Source of the DNA: an uncultured Haloferula sp.
Lineage (GTDB): Bacteria > Verrucomicrobiota > Verrucomicrobiae > Verrucomicrobiales > Akkermansiaceae
DNA: 5,259 bases
Reading direction: 5' to 3'
NCBI GenBank assembly: GCA_946481625.1
Contig: CAMLOZ010000294.1
Location: 1 to 5,259 of the forward strand
The notes under the pieces were generated by a model, which had not been told where the DNA came from, made no database searches, and saw nothing but the letters and a program-made list of their open reading frames with translations. The translations under genes were made by a program, and so were the position numbers. Positions 1 to 5,259 of the stretch are shown here, in pieces (position 1 is the first letter of the stretch; every line of letters begins with the position of its first letter).

Positions 1-372
1 GGCGGACGGCGGCGCGACCGAGGGATCGACCAGTTTTCTCTGGAGGAAGATCGCCAGTGCCGCGCTGTGCTTGCAATTGACCGTCACCGGACAAGAGCAG
101 ACCCCCCTCACCGTCCAATCGTCCCGACCGACCCCGACCACCAGCGAGGTATCGTAGGGTCGCCGGGCGCTGCCTTGGACGGATGCGCTGATGAGCCACT
201 CACCGGCACCGGACAAATCGAGCCAGCCCAGATCCTTGATCGCCGTCCCGCCCGCGTACGACCTGCCGCGCGAGAGCGTCGCCTTGTCGAAAAACCGGGT
301 CCAAGCCCCCGTCACCAGCCAGGCCTTGAACGCGGGCCTGGCCTCGATGTGATCGAGGACCTCTTTCACCAT
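1..372 (-). CDS. SWIM zinc-finger protein, N-terminal part (probable SNF2-type helicase), cut by window edge
   Basis: The minus-strand frame is open from an ATG at 372-370 to the window edge, giving 124 residues that begin MVKEVLDHIEARPAF. Residues 92-102 read CSCPVTVNCKH, a SWIM zinc finger of pattern CxCx5CxH (C92, C94, C100, H102). It is preceded by the usual SWIM-protein N-terminal block with 'SRGRSYAGG' at 34-42. SWIM domains bind zinc and are thought to bind DNA or protein. In bacteria this arrangement commonly precedes a SNF2/DEAD-type helicase, but that part would lie outside the window, so helicase identity is inferred; a stand-alone SWIM protein is the alternative. The ATG is the only reasonable start, because TGA and TAG lie in frame just upstream. 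The gene begins 4 bp after the leuS stop with no strong Shine-Dalgarno, which suggests translational coupling to leuS. Confidence 0.85.
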   Translation of the reverse strand, partial: MVKEVLDHIEARPAFKAWLVTGAWTRFFDKATLSRGRSYAGGTAIKDLGWLDLSGAGEWLISASVQGSARRPYDTSLVVGVGRDDWTVRGVCSCPVTVNCKHSAALAIFLQRKLVDPSVAPPSA

Positions 373-376
373 CGCT

Positions 377-3559
<3,183 letters not shown>

Positions 3560-3585
3560 GGCTGGAAGCAATCGCAGTGACAGGG

Positions 3586-3603
3586 CCGCCGGGGCTCCGG
3601 CGG
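3586..3603. repeat. GC-rich perfect hairpin in the leuS leader
   Basis: CCGCCGG (3586-3592), loop GGCT (3593-3596), CCGGCGG (3597-3603): a 7-bp perfect stem lying 27-44 bp upstream of the leuS start codon. There is no T-tract on either side, so it is not an intrinsic terminator. Its composition resembles the REP hairpin stem inside leuS, and it could be a diverged REP, but it lacks a clean GGAG head. Function unknown. Confidence 0.5.
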
Positions 3604-3637
3604 GGCGCGGAACTTGGCGAAAGACACCCCGGGTGAA

Positions 3638-3674
3638 AAGTGCCAAGTGCGAAGCGAGAAGTTCCAAGCCAAGG
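3638..3674. repeat. Degenerate 7-bp tandem repeat (AAGNNNN)
   Basis: Four consecutive heptamers start with AAG: AAGTGCC (3638-3644), AAGTGCG (3645-3651), AAGCGAG (3652-3658), AAGTTCC (3659-3665), then AAGCC and AAGG tail off to 3674. The periodicity is directly visible and is interrupted by no gene. Heptamer-phased AAGTTCC/AAGTGCC-type intergenic repeats are, to my recollection, widespread in Verrucomicrobia and Planctomycetes genomes. No function is assigned. Confidence 0.65.
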
Positions 3675-3748
3675 ATTTAGGCCGCGTTTCCCGGTCCCCC
3701 GCCCCTACGCGGTTGACTCCCGGGCTCCTCCCGACCTTCGCTTTCCTC

Positions 3749-4174
3749 ATGAATATCGCGCTGATCTCCGCTTCCTGGCACGCCGATCTCCTCGCCGGTG
3801 CCTGCGGCTCCTGCAAGAAGGCGCTGGAGGGAAACACCACCGTCGAATTCACCGTCCCGGGTGCCCTGGAGATCCCGCTCTTCGCGCAAACCCTTGCCGG
3901 CAGCGGGAAATACGACGCCATCATCGCCTTCGGCCTCATCGTCGATGGCGGCATTTATCGCCACGAGTTCGTCGCCGATGCCGTCATCTCCGGAATGATG
4001 CGCGTCCAGCTCGACACCGGCGTGCCGGTCTTCTCCTGCGTGCTCACGCCCCAGCACTTCGACGAAAGCCCGGAACGCCTCGCCTTCTTCCGCGACCACC
4101 TGATCGTGAAAGGGGCCGAAGTCGGCACCGCCTGCCTCAAAATGCTCGCCGCTCTCGCTGCGGCAAAGATCTGA
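3749..4174 (+). CDS. ribH: 6,7-dimethyl-8-ribityllumazine synthase, type II (RibH2-like)
   Basis: A 141-residue protein starting [15 protein letters not shown]. It should condense 5-amino-6-ribitylaminouracil with 3,4-dihydroxy-2-butanone 4-phosphate to make the lumazine precursor of riboflavin. Family features: W10 of ASWHAD (the substrate-stacking Trp position of type II enzymes); [10 protein letters not shown] at 35-44; [21 protein letters not shown] at 62-82 with candidate catalytic H72; [11 protein letters not shown] at 84-94; LTPQHFDE at 99-106; and [13 protein letters not shown] at 120-132. [12 protein letters not shown] and LTPxHF distinguish Brucella-type RibH2 (pentamer/decamer formers) from the 60-mer type I enzymes. 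The frame is open further upstream to 3614, but that part is low-complexity repeat DNA, and family N-termini begin near this ATG. The stop is 7 bp from the stop of the convergent thioredoxin gene, with no terminator between them. No other riboflavin genes are in the window. Confidence 0.93.
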   Translation: MNIALISASWHADLLAGACGSCKKALEGNTTVEFTVPGALEIPLFAQTLAGSGKYDAIIAFGLIVDGGIYRHEFVADAVISGMMRVQLDTGVPVFSCVLTPQHFDESPERLAFFRDHLIVKGAEVGTACLKMLAALAAAKI

Positions 4175-4181
4175 CGGGCGC

Positions 4182-4637
4182 TTACTTCGCCTTCGATTTC
4201 TCGATCAACTCGCCGATCGTCTTCACGTAGGCATCCGGACCGCCATCCAGCTCGCCCAGATCGCCGGAGATCTTCTTCCCCTCCGCATCCAGCAGCAGCA
4301 CGGTCGGGAATCCTCCCATCAGGTACTGCTTCTTCAGCGCCTCGTTCTGCTTTTTCAATTCCGGAGTCAGTTCCTTTTTCTTCGGCAGATCCACCTCCAT
4401 CAGGATCACGTTCTTCGCCGCGAACTCCTTGAACTCGGGCTTCTGGAACACCGTCTTGTCCAGCTTGATGCACCAGCCGCACCAGTCCGATCCGGTGATG
4501 TTGATCAGGATCGGTTTGTTCTCCGCCTTCGCTTTCGCCTTGGCGGCCTCCCAATCGGTCATCCAGCCCTCGCTCCCGGCGAAGGCGAAGGACATGCTGG
4601 CGGCAACGGCGGCGAGCGAACGGAAAATCGTTTTCAT
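4182..4637 (-). CDS. Exported thioredoxin-fold protein with CGWC active site
   Basis: A 151-residue protein. Residues 1-20 (MKTIFRSLAAVAASMSFAFA) form a signal peptide with a likely cleavage after A20 (AFA|GSEG), so it should act in the periplasm or outside the inner membrane. The thioredoxin-like domain follows: TGSDWCGWCIKL with the redox pair C53-G-W-C56; LMEVDLP at 79-85; a charged lysine-rich segment at 86-104; GGFPTVLLLD at 108-117 with cis-Pro111; and a C-terminal helix ending KSKAK. It resembles DUF255/thioredoxin_7-type proteins of thiol-disulfide exchange; the partner is unknown. The ATG at 4637 was chosen because the signal peptide begins there; the frame extends upstream to 4724 but would run through the terminator hairpin. 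It is a paralogue of the neighbouring gene at 4751-5209, and a terminator between them implies its own promoter or read-through. Confidence 0.9.
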   Translation of the reverse strand: MKTIFRSLAAVAASMSFAFAGSEGWMTDWEAAKAKAKAENKPILINITGSDWCGWCIKLDKTVFQKPEFKEFAAKNVILMEVDLPKKKELTPELKKQNEALKKQYLMGGFPTVLLLDAEGKKISGDLGELDGGPDAYVKTIGELIEKSKAK

Positions 4638-4677
4638 CGCCGGATAAGACGCTCCGCAAGCCTCCGGTATTCCAGCG

Positions 4678-4713
4678 AAAAAAACCCCGCCCGGCACAGG
4701 AGCCGGACGGGGT
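4678..4713 (-). terminator. Rho-independent terminator for the upstream thioredoxin-like gene
   Basis: Read on the minus strand: stem ACCCCGTCCGGC (4713-4702), loop TCCTGT (4701-4696), stem GCCGGGCGGGGT (4695-4684), a 12-bp stem with one T-G wobble, directly followed by a T-run (seven T's at 4684-4678, the first of which pairs in the stem). It lies 37 bp past the stop of the 4751-5209 gene and about 40 bp before the start of the 4182-4637 gene. The plus-strand side has no T-tract, so it works in one direction only. Confidence 0.9.
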
Positions 4714-4750
4714 CGGGCTGCCATGAACAGCGCCCCTATGAAACCGGTAC

Positions 4751-5209
4751 TCAGTCGAGCGACTTCTTCTCCAGCGCCTCATCGAGGTGCTTCAGGAAAA
4801 GATCGGTCTTGGGAAACTCGGACGCGAAGAAGCGGCTGAACTCCTTGCCTTCTGAGTCGAAGAGGATGACCGTCGGGAAGCCCTCGATCTTGTACTTCTC
4901 CGCGTAGGGCTGGTTCTTCTCCTTCACCGCCTTGTCGCCGTTCGGGAAATCGAGCTCCACGAGGATGAACTTCTCGCTGGCTTGATCCACGAACTCCTTC
5001 TTGGAGAAAACGTTCTTCCGCATCGCGATGCAGGGCGGGCACCAGTCGGAACCGGTGAACTCCACGAGCACGGCCTTCTTCTCCTTCTTCGCCTGCTCGA
5101 AGGCCTTGTCGAGATCGGTGGACCATCCTTCCAGCTCCTTGGAAAAAGCGGTGCTAACCATGGCGGCGGTGCCAAGGGCGAAAGAGGCGAGGTAGGTGAT
5201 GGCTTTCAT
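4751..5209 (-). CDS. Exported thioredoxin-fold protein with CPPC active site
   Basis: A 152-residue protein. The N-terminus MKAITYLASFALGTAAMVSTAFS is a signal peptide, probably cleaved near A21-S23, so it should work outside the cytoplasm. The thioredoxin fold shows FTGSDWCPPCIAMRKNVF at 51-68 with redox pair C57-P-P-C60, LVELDFPNGD at 83-92, EGFPTVILFD at 109-118 with cis-Pro112, and a C-terminal helix to KKSLD. CPPC is found in some thiol reductase/oxidase relatives. Substrate and direction of electron flow cannot be told from sequence. It shares the EGW-TD, TGSDWC--C, VF-K-EF and GFPTV blocks with the gene at 4182-4637, which indicates a tandem duplication. The ATG at 5209 is the only start that retains the signal peptide. 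A strong terminator follows. No clear Shine-Dalgarno is present. Confidence 0.9.
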   Translation of the reverse strand: MKAITYLASFALGTAAMVSTAFSKELEGWSTDLDKAFEQAKKEKKAVLVEFTGSDWCPPCIAMRKNVFSKKEFVDQASEKFILVELDFPNGDKAVKEKNQPYAEKYKIEGFPTVILFDSEGKEFSRFFASEFPKTDLFLKHLDEALEKKSLD

Positions 5210-5259
5210 TACGTGCTTATAGGCGTAGCACGGCCCCGGATTATTGCAAAAATCTTGGC
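5210..5259 (-). promoter_or_regulatory. Upstream region of the CPPC thioredoxin gene with possible -10 box and inverted repeat
   Basis: On the minus strand a TATAAG hexamer (5222-5217) lies 7 bp before the ATG, and TTGCAA lies 22 bp further upstream, too far for a standard -35. A 6-bp inverted repeat CGTGCT (5212-5217) / AGCACG (5227-5232) with a 9-nt centre overlaps it. If TATAAG is the -10, the transcript would be leaderless, which fits the missing Shine-Dalgarno. This is weak evidence; the promoter may extend outside the window. Confidence 0.3.

Larger units (their letters stand above)
3560..3748. promoter_or_regulatory. Divergent intergenic region between leuS and ribH
   Basis: This 189-bp region must hold the promoters for leuS (leftward) and ribH (rightward). 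A TTGACT at 3713-3718 resembles a -35 box toward ribH, but the sequence 16-18 bp further (CTTCGC/TTCGCT) is not a -10 match, so no promoter is assigned. Neither start codon has a purine-rich Shine-Dalgarno sequence: the ribH leader just before ATG is pyrimidine-rich, and the leuS leader ends TTCCAGCC. The region contains a GC-rich hairpin, a heptamer repeat, and a 7-bp inverted repeat ACTTGGC (3612-3618) / GCCAAGT (3642-3648). No small gene or RNA was recognised. Confidence 0.5.

Noticed and set aside
3560..3667. 36-codon N-terminal extension of leuS
   Set aside because: LeuRS homologues begin near [13 protein letters not shown]. The extension runs through the leader hairpin and part of the heptamer repeat and resembles no LeuRS N-terminus.
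3713..3741. Sigma70 promoter for ribH starting at TTGACT
   Set aside because: The -35 is good, but no acceptable -10 hexamer occurs 16-18 bp downstream, so it is not listed as a promoter.
3614..3748. 45-codon N-terminal extension of ribH
   Set aside because: It translates the heptamer repeat and low-complexity DNA; lumazine synthases start close to [13 protein letters not shown].
4175..4181. Terminator between the convergent ribH and CGWC thioredoxin genes
   Set aside because: Only 7 bp separate the stops, and no stem followed by a T-run is visible for either strand.
3955..4782. 275-codon minus-strand open frame across ribH and the CGWC thioredoxin gene
   Set aside because: It is out of frame with the signal-peptide/CGWC protein and antisense to ribH; its composition is Arg/Gly/Glu-rich with no motif.

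Overview
The window looks like chromosomal DNA from a GC-rich bacterium, most likely a verrucomicrobial-type (PVC group) organism. The pointers are a type II (RibH2-like) lumazine synthase, a LeuRS carrying a charged insertion near residues 163-191 that I associate with Bacteroidota/Verrucomicrobiota enzymes, small exported thioredoxin-like proteins, start codons with almost no Shine-Dalgarno signal, and a RAYT of the '[12 protein letters not shown]' style. The assignment is an inference; no rRNA or other phylogenetic marker is present.

Layout from left to right. (1) 1-372, minus: the first 124 codons of a SWIM zinc-finger protein, cut by the window edge and probably a SNF2-type helicase. (2) 377-3559, minus: leuS, leucyl-tRNA synthetase, only 4 bp upstream of the SWIM gene, so the two are probably co-transcribed. 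(3) 3560-3748: a divergent intergenic region with a GC-rich hairpin and a degenerate heptamer repeat. (4) 3749-4174, plus: ribH, the lumazine synthase of riboflavin synthesis, tail-to-tail with the next gene. (5) 4182-4637 and 4751-5209, both minus: two related exported thioredoxin-fold proteins with CGWC and CPPC active sites, separated by a clear intrinsic terminator that ends the transcript of the second (upstream) one.

The striking feature lies inside leuS. A 651-bp (217-codon) REP-RAYT-REP cassette (1717-2367) sits in frame within the editing (CP1) domain of LeuRS. It is bounded by perfect 24-bp inverted repeats with GGAG heads and internal hairpins, as expected of REP sequences, and encodes a Y1/HUH transposase domain with an intact HVH motif and candidate catalytic tyrosine. 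The cassette has no stop codon in the leuS frame, and both REPs are read as codons. Computationally removing exactly REP-to-REP restores an ordinary 843-residue LeuRS with an unremarkable loop ([14 protein letters not shown]). The apparent product is a 1060-residue LeuRS with a transposase embedded in its proofreading domain: a mobile element behaving like an in-frame protein-domain insertion in a normally essential gene.
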